A stretch of DNA of 64,000 nt from JANQGH01 sp039177555. Lineage in GTDB: Bacteria > Pseudomonadota > Alphaproteobacteria > DSM-16000 > Inquilinaceae. The DNA is taken from NCBI GenBank assembly GCA_039177555.1, contig JBCDFV010000023.1, positions 1 to 64,000 on the forward strand. The letters are read 5' to 3'. The stretch's first letter is position 1. Each line of letters begins with the position of its first letter. Below, in pieces: positions 33,600 through 42,384 of the stretch. The position numbers and the translations under genes are program-made. A model generated the notes under the pieces. The model saw only the letters and a list, made by a program, of their open reading frames with translations, did not search any database and was not told where the DNA came from.

Positions 33600-34501
33600 T
33601 GCTGCGCGGCATGTTTCCGGCCCTGCTAACGCCGTTCGATGCCGATGGCGGCATTATCGAGCCCGCGTTGGCCGCCCTGATCGACCACAACATCGACCAG
33701 GGCATGCAGGGCTTCTACGCCGGTGGCTCGACGTCCGAGGCGCTGCTGATGGCCGAACCCATGCGCCACAGGATGCTGGACTTTGTCGCTGAGACGGTGG
33801 CCAGGCGGGTTCCGGTCATCGCCAATGTTGGCTGTATCTCGACGCAGGAAACCGTCTCGCTGGCGAGGCGGGCCGAGGCTGCCGGGTATGACGCCGTTTC
33901 CTTCGTGCCGCCCTACTATTACGGCTTCAGTCTGGACGAAATCCGGCGCCACACGCTTGCGGTGGGCGAGGCGGTCTCGATCCCGGTCGTGCTCTACAAC
34001 ATCCCCAGCGCCAGCGGCGTGACGTTCGAACTGGACGCCATCCTGGAAATGCTGGAGTGGGACTTCGTGGCGGGCGTAAAGCACACCTCGCACGATCTGT
34101 TCATGCTGGAACGCATGAAGACAGCGTTTCCGGGCAAATCGGTCTTTGTCGGCCATGACGAGGTTCTGGCCGGCGGCCTGGCCTTGGGCGGCGATGGCGG
34201 CATCGGCAGCACCTATACCGTTCTAGGCCCCAGGATCCTGGCGGTACGCGATGCGATCGCGGCAGGCGATTTCGCCGGCGCCCTGGCCCATCAGCGCGCC
34301 ATCAACGACGTCATCCAGACCTTGATCGGCTGCGGCGTTTTGCAAGGCCTGAAAACCTTGCTGCCCGATCTTGGGCTGGAGGGCGGCGTTTGCCGCGCGC
34401 CCTTCAAACCCCTGACCGAGGCGCAGGCAACTGAGCTGCGCGCGGTTTTCCATCGGCACTTTGGCTCGGCCCTGACGCCGGACCGGGCGGTAAGCGCCTG
34501 A
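33599..34501 (+). CDS. N-acetylneuraminate-lyase-like aldolase
   Basis: A 300-residue member of the NanA/DapA superfamily starting at 33599 (TGATG overlap with GntR). It has GFYAGGSTSEALLMA (NanA-type GGSTGE variant), the Tyr of VVLYNIPSASGV and the Lys of VAGVKHTSHDL. The NIPSASGV stretch is close to that of NanA. The reaction would be retro-aldol release of pyruvate from a sialic-acid-like or other 2-keto-3-deoxy acid. It heads an operon with a dipeptide-type importer. No NanE or NanK is visible, so sialic acid use is not established. Confidence 0.85.
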   Translation: MLRGMFPALLTPFDADGGIIEPALAALIDHNIDQGMQGFYAGGSTSEALLMAEPMRHRMLDFVAETVARRVPVIANVGCISTQETVSLARRAEAAGYDAVSFVPPYYYGFSLDEIRRHTLAVGEAVSIPVVLYNIPSASGVTFELDAILEMLEWDFVAGVKHTSHDLFMLERMKTAFPGKSVFVGHDEVLAGGLALGGDGGIGSTYTVLGPRILAVRDAIAAGDFAGALAHQRAINDVIQTLIGCGVLQGLKTLLPDLGLEGGVCRAPFKPLTEAQATELRAVFHRHFGSALTPDRAVSA

Positions 34502-34534
34502 AGCAAGCAACACCAAACTGAACGGGAGAAGACA

Positions 34535-36184
34535 ATGTCACCACTGAACGGACGCGCCGGCGGGACCGCGCTTGGCAAGAGGCTGCTGGCCACGACGGCC
34601 GTGGCCCTGACGCTCGGCCTTGCGGTCCCTGCGCTGGCCGACGGCTCGCTTGTCACGGCGCTCGATATGGGGCCGGGCGGCGATGAGGATTCGCGGCCCT
34701 GGTCCAGCGGTGCCGGGCACACCACCCATGTGAAGCAGTTCATCACGCCGACGATCTTCAACGAAGACCTGTCCGCAATCGTGCCCTATGCCGTGGAGGC
34801 GTGGGAGTCCAACGACGACCACACGGTGTGGACCTACACGTTGCGCGACGGGCTATTGTGGTCCGACGGCACGCCGATGACGGCCAATGACTGGGCGTTC
34901 ACCGCCGAGTTCATGACCGCGCCGGATTGGGCCGGCGACCGGCCGGGCGACCGCAACCTTTCCCTGTCGGAAGTGGCTGGTTTCGACGCCAAGACCGCCG
35001 GCGACGCTGACAGTCTGGAAGGCATCGAGGTCATCGACGACCAGACCATCCGGTTCACGCTTTCGGCGTCGAACCCGCGCCATTTCGCCAGCCTGTTCCG
35101 ATTCTACATCTTGCCGGAACACGCGGTCGATTTCGAACCGGCGGACTATATGACCACGGACTGGTTCCGCGATCCGTCCCGCTTTGTCGGGTCCGGCCCG
35201 TTCGTCGTCGCCGACTACGCACCGGACGAGTACCTGACCCTGGGCGCCAATGAAAACTACTTCCAGGGCCGTCCGGCATTGGACGAGCTGGTGATCCGCT
35301 ATTTCGGCGGTGATCAGACGGCCGCGCTGCTGGCGCTGGAGGCGGACGACATCGACTTCACCTATGTCACCGAGACGGACGCGCCGTCGCTGGAGGATGC
35401 CTACGACATCTTCTCCAACCTGTCGGGCGTCGTGGTCATGACCCGGTTCAACTACAATCTGGTCGACGACGCGTTTTCCGACATTCGCGTGCGTCAGGCG
35501 ATCCTTCACGCCATCGACCGGGACGCGATCACGGAGAACATTCTGGGCGGCACCTATGTGTCGATCCCGTGCCCGATCCCTTATGCCGACCTGTGGCCGG
35601 AAGACGTCACAACCTATGGCTACGATCCGGACCGGGCCGCGTCGCTGCTGCAAGAGGCTGGCGTCGATCCGGGCGCGATCTCCATGGAATGGGTCGGCCA
35701 TGCCGGTTACGACAACACGGCGCATAACTCCGCGCTGCAGGCGGTCCAAGCCTACCTGTCGCAGATCGGGATCAACGATTTCAGCTATCGCTTTGTCGAT
35801 ATCCCGACCTTCCGCGCCAGCTATTCGCCTGATGGCGACTGGCAGAACCAGTATCACGGTTTCGGCGTGCCGCGCTTCGGCAACGATGTCGGCCGGCTGT
35901 GGAGCAATGGTGGCGCCTTGGGCACCGGTGTAACCGGCTATGACTACGACGCCGACGGGTTCGCCGACGCTATCGCCGCCATTTCCGCCGCGCCGACGAT
36001 CGACGATTACAATGCGGCCTTGGGCGATTTCTGTCGCCTGCATGCGGAGATGCTGCCCGATCTGCAGATGTGGGTCGGCAACCGCTTCGGCGCCGCCGAT
36101 CCATCGATTGCGAACTTCTGGTGGCAGCCGGCCCCGGCGGGCGGTCCCTATCAGGACAACGCCCACACCTGGGCGGTGCAGTAA
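34535..36184 (+). CDS. Dipeptide/oligopeptide-type ABC substrate-binding protein (SBP_5)
   Basis: A 549-residue family 5 binding protein. The signal peptide ends near PALADG. The chain follows the normal SBP_5 order: an N-terminal lobe with TYTLRDGLLWSDGTPMTAND, a middle part with VGSGPFVVADYAPDEYLTLG, then DIRVRQAILHAIDRDAI, and finally the C-lobe with LLQEAGVDPG and AYLSQIGINDF. Family members bind peptides, but also glycans, sialic acid (SatA type), nickel and others. It follows the NanA-like gene by 33 bp with a good ribosome binding site. Confidence 0.92.
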   Translation: MSPLNGRAGGTALGKRLLATTAVALTLGLAVPALADGSLVTALDMGPGGDEDSRPWSSGAGHTTHVKQFITPTIFNEDLSAIVPYAVEAWESNDDHTVWTYTLRDGLLWSDGTPMTANDWAFTAEFMTAPDWAGDRPGDRNLSLSEVAGFDAKTAGDADSLEGIEVIDDQTIRFTLSASNPRHFASLFRFYILPEHAVDFEPADYMTTDWFRDPSRFVGSGPFVVADYAPDEYLTLGANENYFQGRPALDELVIRYFGGDQTAALLALEADDIDFTYVTETDAPSLEDAYDIFSNLSGVVVMTRFNYNLVDDAFSDIRVRQAILHAIDRDAITENILGGTYVSIPCPIPYADLWPEDVTTYGYDPDRAASLLQEAGVDPGAISMEWVGHAGYDNTAHNSALQAVQAYLSQIGINDFSYRFVDIPTFRASYSPDGDWQNQYHGFGVPRFGNDVGRLWSNGGALGTGVTGYDYDADGFADAIAAISAAPTIDDYNAALGDFCRLHAEMLPDLQMWVGNRFGAADPSIANFWWQPAPAGGPYQDNAHTWAVQ

Positions 36185-36211
36185 CGGTAGCGTCACCGGG
36201 CATGGCTAAGG

Positions 36212-36245
36212 GGTGGGGCGGGTGCATCGCGGCGTCCGCCCCATC
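36212..36245 (+). promoter_or_regulatory. Hairpin between binding protein and permease genes
   Basis: Arms GGTGGGGCGG and CCGCCCCATC pair over 10 bp with one G-U pair around a 14-nt loop, starting 28 nt after the binding-protein stop. This is the same position as the hairpins after the two ribose-type binding proteins. There is no U-run. Confidence 0.5.
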
Positions 36246-36276
36246 TCGCGCCACCTACCGGCAAGCGACCGATTAA

Positions 36277-37236
36277 GTGACCCGCTACATCATCAGGCGG
36301 CTGCTGCTGGCCATCCCGGTCCTGTTCATGGTGACCGTGCTGGTCTTCGCGCTGATCGAACTGGCGCCGGGCGATGTGGTCGACTTCTTCGCCAACCCGG
36401 AAGTCATGGCCGGCATGTCGGAGGCGGACCTTGAGGCCCTGCGCGAACGGCTGGGCCTCAACGATCCGGCCCCGGTCCGCTATCTGCACTGGCTCGGCGG
36501 CGTTCTGCAGGGGGATTTCGGCTACAGCCTGATCCGGTCCGAACCGGTGGGCGAGTTGCTGCTGCGGCGGTTCGGCAATTCCATGATGATCATGGGCATC
36601 GGCCTGTTCGTCGCGGTCACCTTCGGCATCTCGCTGGGCATCTACACCGCGCTGCGCCAATACTCGGTTGCCGACTTCACCATCTCGTTTCTGTCCTTCG
36701 TCGGCATCTCCATGCCGGCCTTCATCGCCGGTATCATCGCGCTCTACGTCTTTTCGGTGCAGCTTGGCTGGTTTCCGGCCGGCGGCATGCGCTCGCCCGG
36801 GGTCCACACGCTGGGCGATCTTCTGCACCATCTGATACTGCCCGCACTGGTGCTCTCGATCATCCATATGGCGACCTTCATGCGCTACACGCGCTTTTCC
36901 ATGCTGGATGTTCTGAAGCAGGAATATGTCGTCACCGCCACCGCCAAGGGCATGCCGCGCCGCATCGTCGTCATGCGCCACGCCTTCCGCAACGGCCTGA
37001 TCCCGGTCGTGACCATGATCGGCTATTCGATCCCGGAACTGGTCGTCGGTGCGGTGTTCCTGGAAACCATCTTCTCGTTCCCCGGCATGGGCAAACTCTA
37101 TTTCGACAGCGTCATCTCGCGCGACTTCCCCGTCATCATGGCCGCCAATCTGGTGATCGCCGTGTTCGTGCTGGCGGCCAACCTGATCACCGACGTCGCC
37201 TACGCGGCCATCGATCCGCGCATCCGGCTGGAATAG
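36277..37236 (+). CDS. Dipeptide-type ABC transporter permease (DppB-like)
   Basis: A 319-residue inner-membrane protein with six predicted helices, from a GTG start. It opens YIIRRLLLAIPVLFMVTVLV and has the extended periplasmic segment after helix 1 typical of DppB. The EAA loop is in TAKGMPRRIVVMRHAFRNGL, and the closing part is VFLETIFSFPGMGKLYF. It pairs with the DppC-like permease 4 bp downstream. Confidence 0.93.
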   Translation: MTRYIIRRLLLAIPVLFMVTVLVFALIELAPGDVVDFFANPEVMAGMSEADLEALRERLGLNDPAPVRYLHWLGGVLQGDFGYSLIRSEPVGELLLRRFGNSMMIMGIGLFVAVTFGISLGIYTALRQYSVADFTISFLSFVGISMPAFIAGIIALYVFSVQLGWFPAGGMRSPGVHTLGDLLHHLILPALVLSIIHMATFMRYTRFSMLDVLKQEYVVTATAKGMPRRIVVMRHAFRNGLIPVVTMIGYSIPELVVGAVFLETIFSFPGMGKLYFDSVISRDFPVIMAANLVIAVFVLAANLITDVAYAAIDPRIRLE

Positions 37237-37240
37237 CGCG

Positions 37241-38119
37241 ATGGCCATGACCGAGGTCACGATCGACTCCCCGGCCCGGGTCGCCTGGCGCCGGTTTCGT
37301 CAGCACCGCATCGCCATGGTGGCGCTGGCCGTGTTGGGGGTGATCGTCATCCTGTGCGCGTTCGCGCCGTTCTTTTCTGGCTACGACCCGCTGGGCCTGA
37401 ACATGGCCGCGATCCGCCAGCCGCCCAGCGCGGAACACTGGCTGGGCACCGATACGCTGGGTCGGGACGTCTGGACCCGGACGCTGTATGGCGGCCGCGT
37501 CTCGCTGGTGATCGGCCTGGCCGCGGCCTTTCTGTCGACGATCATCGGCATCGTGCTGGGCGTGATCTCCGGCTATTTCGGCAAATGGGCCGACATGGTG
37601 GTCATGCGGGCCACCGACGTGGTCATGGCCTTTCCGCCGATCATCATCATGCTGACCGTGGCGGCGTTCACCGGCCCCGGCCTCGTCAACGTCATCTTCA
37701 TCATCGGTGGCCTACGCTGGCCGCCGACGGCCCGCCTGGTGCGCGGCCAGATCCTGCAACTGCGCGATCAGGACTTTGTCACGGCCGCCCGCACGCTGGG
37801 CCTGACCAATGCGATCATCATCACGCGCCATATGCTGCCGCACGTGGTCGCACCCCTGGTCGCGAACATCACCTTCGCGGTCAGCCTGGCGATCCTGACC
37901 GAGGCGGGGCTGAGCTTCCTCGGCCTGGGCGTACCGCTGCCAACGCCGACCTGGGGCAACATGATGGAGGCCGCGCGCGACCTGCGCATCATGCGTGAGG
38001 AGCCGTGGATGTGGATCCCGCCGGCCATCTTCACGCTGATCACCGTGCTGTGCATCAACTTCGTCGGCGACGGATTGCGCGACGCCTTCGACCCGCAACA
38101 GCTGATCGGCGAGAAGTAG
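37241..38119 (+). CDS. Dipeptide-type ABC transporter permease (DppC-like)
   Basis: A 292-residue second permease. The N-terminal DppC signature appears as FSGYDPLGLNMAAIRQPPSA followed by HWLGTDTLGRDVWTR. The EAA loop is TAARTLGLTNAIIITRHMLP, and the end has LSFLGLGVPLPTPTWGNM. Together with the DppB-like gene it forms the transmembrane channel. The next ATPase gene begins 1 bp after its stop. Confidence 0.93.
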   Translation: MAMTEVTIDSPARVAWRRFRQHRIAMVALAVLGVIVILCAFAPFFSGYDPLGLNMAAIRQPPSAEHWLGTDTLGRDVWTRTLYGGRVSLVIGLAAAFLSTIIGIVLGVISGYFGKWADMVVMRATDVVMAFPPIIIMLTVAAFTGPGLVNVIFIIGGLRWPPTARLVRGQILQLRDQDFVTAARTLGLTNAIIITRHMLPHVVAPLVANITFAVSLAILTEAGLSFLGLGVPLPTPTWGNMMEAARDLRIMREEPWMWIPPAIFTLITVLCINFVGDGLRDAFDPQQLIGEK

Positions 38120-38120
38120 C

Positions 38121-39131
38121 GTGGCGGCCCAACCCCTGCTCTCGGTCGACGGCCTGACCACCTCCTTCGGTCGTGGGCCCGGCAAGGTGCGCGCCGTCGC
38201 GGATATGAGCTTCGACCTGGCCGAGGGCGAGGTGCTGGCCATCGTCGGCGAAAGCGGCTCGGGCAAGAGTGTCACCATGCGCTCGATCATGGGCATCATC
38301 CCGATGCCGCCGGGTGTGATCGAAAGCGGCACGGCCTATTTCGACGGCGCCGACCTGCTGGCCATCGATCAGGAGAGCCTGAGGCGCCTGCGCGGCAAGG
38401 ACATTGCCATGGTGTTCCAGGATGCCATGACCTCGCTGAACACGGTCCTGACCGTCGGCCGGCAGATCACCGAGGTGTTGGAAGAACATCTCGGCATGAC
38501 CGGCAGGGCGGCGCGCGACCGGGCGATCGCCCTCTTGGAAGAGGTCGGCATTCCCGACGCCGCCCACCGCATCGACGAATACCCGCACCAATTCTCCGGC
38601 GGCATGCGCCAGCGCGCCATGATCGCGCTCGCCATCGCCTGCGGCCCGCGCCTGCTGATCGCCGACGAACCGACCACAGCGCTGGATGTCACGATCCAGG
38701 CCCAGATCATCGACCTGGTGGTCGGCCTGCAGACGGCGCACGATATGGGCATCGTCTGGATCAGCCATGATCTGGGCGTCGTCGCGCGCATCGCCCAGAA
38801 GGTCATCGTCATGTATGCCGGCCGGGTGGTGGAGCGGGCCACGGTCGAGGATCTGTTCGACGCACCGGCGCACCCCTACACCATCGGCCTGCTCGCCTCC
38901 CTGCCGCGCCTGGATCAGGAACCGGGGGAACATCTGGACTCCATCCCCGGCCAGCCGCCGAACGCGTCGTCGCTGCCGCCGGGCTGCGCCTTCGCGCCGC
39001 GCTGTCCGCTGGCGACCGAGACCTGCCGGGTTGAGGTTCCGCCGGTGATCACGGTCGGCGACGGGCACAAAGCCGCCTGCCACCGGTTGGACGAGGTTCG
39101 CCAGCGCGAAGGTCGCCTGCCATGGACGTGA
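38121..39131 (+). CDS. Dipeptide-type ABC transporter ATPase (DppD-like)
   Basis: A 336-residue ATPase from a GTG start. Walker A GESGSGKS, signature FSGGMRQRAMIALA, Walker B LLIADEPTTALDV, switch His in WISHDLG. The C-terminal oligopeptide/dipeptide extension carries the Cys cluster PPGCAFAPRCPLATETC, which in some relatives binds an Fe-S cluster. It overlaps the DppF-like gene by 10 bp. Confidence 0.93.
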   Translation: MAAQPLLSVDGLTTSFGRGPGKVRAVADMSFDLAEGEVLAIVGESGSGKSVTMRSIMGIIPMPPGVIESGTAYFDGADLLAIDQESLRRLRGKDIAMVFQDAMTSLNTVLTVGRQITEVLEEHLGMTGRAARDRAIALLEEVGIPDAAHRIDEYPHQFSGGMRQRAMIALAIACGPRLLIADEPTTALDVTIQAQIIDLVVGLQTAHDMGIVWISHDLGVVARIAQKVIVMYAGRVVERATVEDLFDAPAHPYTIGLLASLPRLDQEPGEHLDSIPGQPPNASSLPPGCAFAPRCPLATETCRVEVPPVITVGDGHKAACHRLDEVRQREGRLPWT

Positions 39132-40132
39132 CCGCTGCCGCTGCGCCGCCCCTCGTCGAGGTGCGCGACCTGAAGATGCATTTCCCGATCACACGGGGGA
39201 TCGTCATCCAGCGGCGCATCGGCGCGGTCAAGGCGGTGGACGGCGTCAGCTTTTACCTGCGGCGCGGCGAAACCTTGGGCCTGGTCGGCGAAAGCGGCTC
39301 CGGCAAGACCACGATCGGGCGCACGATCCTGCGCCTGAACCAGCCGACCGCCGGCGAAATCCGCATCGACGGCAGGGATATCGCGACGGTCGGGCAGGGC
39401 GACATCAGGCGCCTGCGCCCGCGCATGCAGATGATCTTCCAGGACCCCTATGCCAGCCTGAACCCGCGCCTCACGGTCGGCACCATCATCGCCGAGGCGG
39501 CAGTCCATCACGGCATCCTGAAAAAGCGGGACCGGCAGGCCAGGGTCGGCGAGTTGCTGGAGACGGTCGGCCTCGACCCGGCCTTCGCCCAGCGCTATCC
39601 ACACGAATTTTCCGGCGGCCAGCGCCAGCGCATCGGTATCGCCCGCGCGCTGGCGCTCAGCCCCGACTTCATCGTCTGCGACGAGCCGATTGCCGCGCTC
39701 GACGTTTCGATCCAGGCCCAGGTGATCAACCTCCTGAAGGACCTTCAAGGCCGGCTGGGCCTGACCTATCTGTTCATCGCCCACGACCTCAGCGTCGTGC
39801 GGCACATCAGCGACCGGATCGCGGTCATGTATCTCGGCAAGATCGTCGAGATGGCGGACAGCCGGACGCTCTACCACGCGCCCAAGCATCCCTATTCCCA
39901 GGCCCTGTTGTCGGCCGTGCCGATCCCGGACCCGAAGGTGGAGAAACAGCGCCACCGCATCATGCTGACCGGCGACCTGCCCAGCCCCGCCAATCCGCCC
40001 AAGGGCTGCAATTTCTGCACCCGCTGCCCGATCGCCGAGGAAATCTGCCGCCGTGAGGAACCGCCGCTGATCGATCACGGCGACGGCCACCAGGTCGCCT
40101 GCCATTTCGCCAAGCCGGACGCGTCCGCCTGA
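39122..40132 (+). CDS. Dipeptide-type ABC transporter ATPase (DppF-like)
   Basis: A 336-residue partner ATPase. Walker A GESGSGKTT, signature FSGGQRQRIGIARAL, Walker B FIVCDEPIAALDV, switch His in FIAHDLSV. The C-terminal Cys motif is GCNFCTRCPIAEEIC. It completes a five-component importer (SBP, B, C, D, F). The sulfatase follows after 4 bp, so uptake and desulfation are probably co-expressed. Confidence 0.93.
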   Translation: MDVTAAAAPPLVEVRDLKMHFPITRGIVIQRRIGAVKAVDGVSFYLRRGETLGLVGESGSGKTTIGRTILRLNQPTAGEIRIDGRDIATVGQGDIRRLRPRMQMIFQDPYASLNPRLTVGTIIAEAAVHHGILKKRDRQARVGELLETVGLDPAFAQRYPHEFSGGQRQRIGIARALALSPDFIVCDEPIAALDVSIQAQVINLLKDLQGRLGLTYLFIAHDLSVVRHISDRIAVMYLGKIVEMADSRTLYHAPKHPYSQALLSAVPIPDPKVEKQRHRIMLTGDLPSPANPPKGCNFCTRCPIAEEICRREEPPLIDHGDGHQVACHFAKPDASA

Positions 40133-40136
40133 GCCT

Positions 40137-41606
40137 ATGACCAGGCGCCCCAACATCCTGCTATGCATTTCCGACCAGCAGCGGACCGATACGCTTGGGT
40201 TCCTGGGCCGGACCCCGTGCCGGACGCCGCACATCGACCGGCTGGCGCGCGAGGGCACCTGTTTCGTCGACGCGATCTGCCCCAGCCCGATCTGCCTGCC
40301 GTCGCGCGCCTCCCTGATGACCGGGCAGTACCCGCATCAGGTCAATATGATGAGCAACAAGGACACCATCGAAGCGCCACCGCGCCTGACCGATGCGCTG
40401 CGCGGCGCCGGCTACCACACGGCTTATGCCGGCAAATGGCATCTGGAACCGGACGGCCACCCGGCCGCGTTCAAGGGCAGGGAGGCCGAGCTTGGCCTGC
40501 TCGACGTGCACGGCCCCGCCGACGCGGTGCTGGAACGGCGGCGCATCGACGACTGGTTCGATCGCGCCGAAGGCCAGGCCTCCGCCGACTATTCGGCCTG
40601 GTGCGCCGCCCAGGGCTTGCCCGACGGCTGGCCGGTATCCGACGACGATCTGCGCACCAGACGCACGCCGTCGATGTCGATGCCAACGCCCAAGCGGCAG
40701 GCGGACCTGACGGCCGATCAGACCTATGATGGCTGGGTCACCAGCCTGGCCCTACAGTTTCTCGACGAACGCCCGGCCGACCAGCCGTTCTTCCTGGTCT
40801 GCGGCTGGTTCGCACCCCATCCGCCCTTCAAGGTGCCGGACCCGTTCTTCGACATGTATGGCGCCGACTTGGCGCCGGAGCCGCACAATTTCGGCCTGCA
40901 GGGCGGCGAACCGGCCGGTGTCGAGCGCAGCTTCTATCATGCGCTGTTCGAGGATTATGGCGACCGCTGGCCGCCCTGGGCCAGGTCAATGGCCGCCTAT
41001 TGGGGCTACACCTCGATGGTCGATGCCCAGTTCGGCCGGCTGCTGGCACGGCTGCAGGCGGAAGACGTGCTCGACGACACGCTGGTCATCTTCTGTTCCG
41101 ACCATGGCGAGATGATGGGCAGCCACGGGCTGTGGCACAAAATGGCGCCTTACGAGGAATGCCTGCGCGTGCCGCTGATCCTGCGCCTGCCGGGCAGCAT
41201 TGGCGCCGGGCGGCAGGTGACTGGCCCCGCCTCGCTGATCGACGTGCCGGCGACGATTCTGGCCGCCTGTGGCCTGCCGATCCCGGACGTCTATGAGGGT
41301 GCCGATCTCCTGTCCGGCGACCGGCCACGCTACCGCTTCTCCGAGATGCGAAGTCTGGGCGACTGGCATGGTATTGCCGATTTTCGGCTGGTTGTCGATG
41401 ACCGGTTCAAGCGGGTCTGGAACCAGGGCGAGCGTGGCGAGTTCTACGACCTCGCATCCGACCCGTACGAACAGACCAACCGCATCGACGATCCTGCCAT
41501 GGCGCCGGATATCGATCGCCTCACCACCGCGTTGATCGATTGGATGCGCAAGACGAGCGACCCGCTGCTCGCCGCTGCCGAAACGGAACTGCTGACTAGG
41601 AAATGA
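40137..41606 (+). CDS. Type I sulfatase (formylglycine-dependent)
   Basis: A 489-residue cytosolic member of the alkaline-phosphatase superfamily. The metal-binding N-terminus reads NILLCISDQQRTDTLG. The activation motif C-x-P-S-R is present as CLPSR at residues 53-57 in ICLPSRASLMTG, so Cys53 would become formylglycine. Later metal/active-site residues are in FCSDHGEMMGSHGLWHKM. There is no signal peptide, so it would act on imported sulfate esters. It is part of the operon with the NanA-like aldolase and Dpp-type importer, and the next gene starts 4 bp later. Confidence 0.92.
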   Translation: MTRRPNILLCISDQQRTDTLGFLGRTPCRTPHIDRLAREGTCFVDAICPSPICLPSRASLMTGQYPHQVNMMSNKDTIEAPPRLTDALRGAGYHTAYAGKWHLEPDGHPAAFKGREAELGLLDVHGPADAVLERRRIDDWFDRAEGQASADYSAWCAAQGLPDGWPVSDDDLRTRRTPSMSMPTPKRQADLTADQTYDGWVTSLALQFLDERPADQPFFLVCGWFAPHPPFKVPDPFFDMYGADLAPEPHNFGLQGGEPAGVERSFYHALFEDYGDRWPPWARSMAAYWGYTSMVDAQFGRLLARLQAEDVLDDTLVIFCSDHGEMMGSHGLWHKMAPYEECLRVPLILRLPGSIGAGRQVTGPASLIDVPATILAACGLPIPDVYEGADLLSGDRPRYRFSEMRSLGDWHGIADFRLVVDDRFKRVWNQGERGEFYDLASDPYEQTNRIDDPAMAPDIDRLTTALIDWMRKTSDPLLAAAETELLTRK

Positions 41607-41610
41607 CGGT

Positions 41611-42384
41611 ATGACGACCTTCGACCCTGGGAACGAAACCGAAATCCTGGCGGCGTATGATCGCGATGGCTATGTCGCGTTCGAGCGCTTCCTGGACCGG
41701 GAGACGATCGACGCGGCCCTGGCCAAGATCGCCGATATCCGCGAGGGGCGCATTGCCGGCATTCCGGACGACCGCATCTACTTCGAAGACCCCGCCGACC
41801 GCTCGACCCTGAAACAGGTGCAAGAGCTGTTCAAATGGGACCCGTTGTTCGAACGGCTGATGTTCGAGGGCAGGGCCCGGCGTCTGGCGGAAATCCTGCT
41901 GCAGGACGAGGCGGTCGGCCGCAACATGCAGTATTTCAACAAGCCGCCCCGGGTCGGCCAGCCGACGCCGCCGCATCAGGACGGTTATTACTTCATGCTG
42001 AAACCGTGCGTCGCGGTCACCATGTGGCTGGCGCTGGAACCGGTCGACGAAGAAACCGGCTGCGTCCGCTATCTGGAGGGTTCTCACAAGGCCGGTATCC
42101 AGCCGCATGAGCGCACCCAGACGATCGGCTTCAGCCAGCAGGTCAGCGACTTCGACGGCCTTCGGAGTTCCTATCCAGAGCGCGCCTTTCCGGCCGCGCC
42201 AGGCACCTTGCTGGCCCACGACGCGCGGACGGTCCATTTCGCCACCGGCAATCAATCGCCAACCCGTTCGCGCCAGGCGCTGGGCTTCATCTACTACGCC
42301 AAGCGGGCGCGCGAAGACCAGGCGGCCCATGCCGCCTATCAGGCCAAGCTGGCGGAGGATTTGCGCGAGCGCGGCGCGCTTTAG
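41611..42384 (+). CDS. Phytanoyl-CoA dioxygenase (PhyH) family Fe(II)/2-oxoglutarate oxygenase
   Basis: A 257-residue PhyH-fold dioxygenase. The iron facial triad is visible as His-x-Asp in PPHQDGYYFML and a distal His in ARTVHFATGNQSP. The Arg in SRQALGFIYY is suited to 2-oxoglutarate. PhyH proteins hydroxylate small molecules, and some cleave alkyl sulfates, phosphonates or ethers. Its place directly after a sulfatase makes oxidative attack on the same sulfated or desulfated compound likely. It is convergent with the YihU-like reductase, overlapping by 4 bp. Confidence 0.87.
   Translation: MTTFDPGNETEILAAYDRDGYVAFERFLDRETIDAALAKIADIREGRIAGIPDDRIYFEDPADRSTLKQVQELFKWDPLFERLMFEGRARRLAEILLQDEAVGRNMQYFNKPPRVGQPTPPHQDGYYFMLKPCVAVTMWLALEPVDEETGCVRYLEGSHKAGIQPHERTQTIGFSQQVSDFDGLRSSYPERAFPAAPGTLLAHDARTVHFATGNQSPTRSRQALGFIYYAKRAREDQAAHAAYQAKLAEDLRERGAL

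Noticed and set aside
33599..40132. Complete sialic-acid catabolic operon
   Set aside because: Only a NanA-like aldolase and a transporter of a compatible family are present. NanK, NanE and NagA/B equivalents are not seen.
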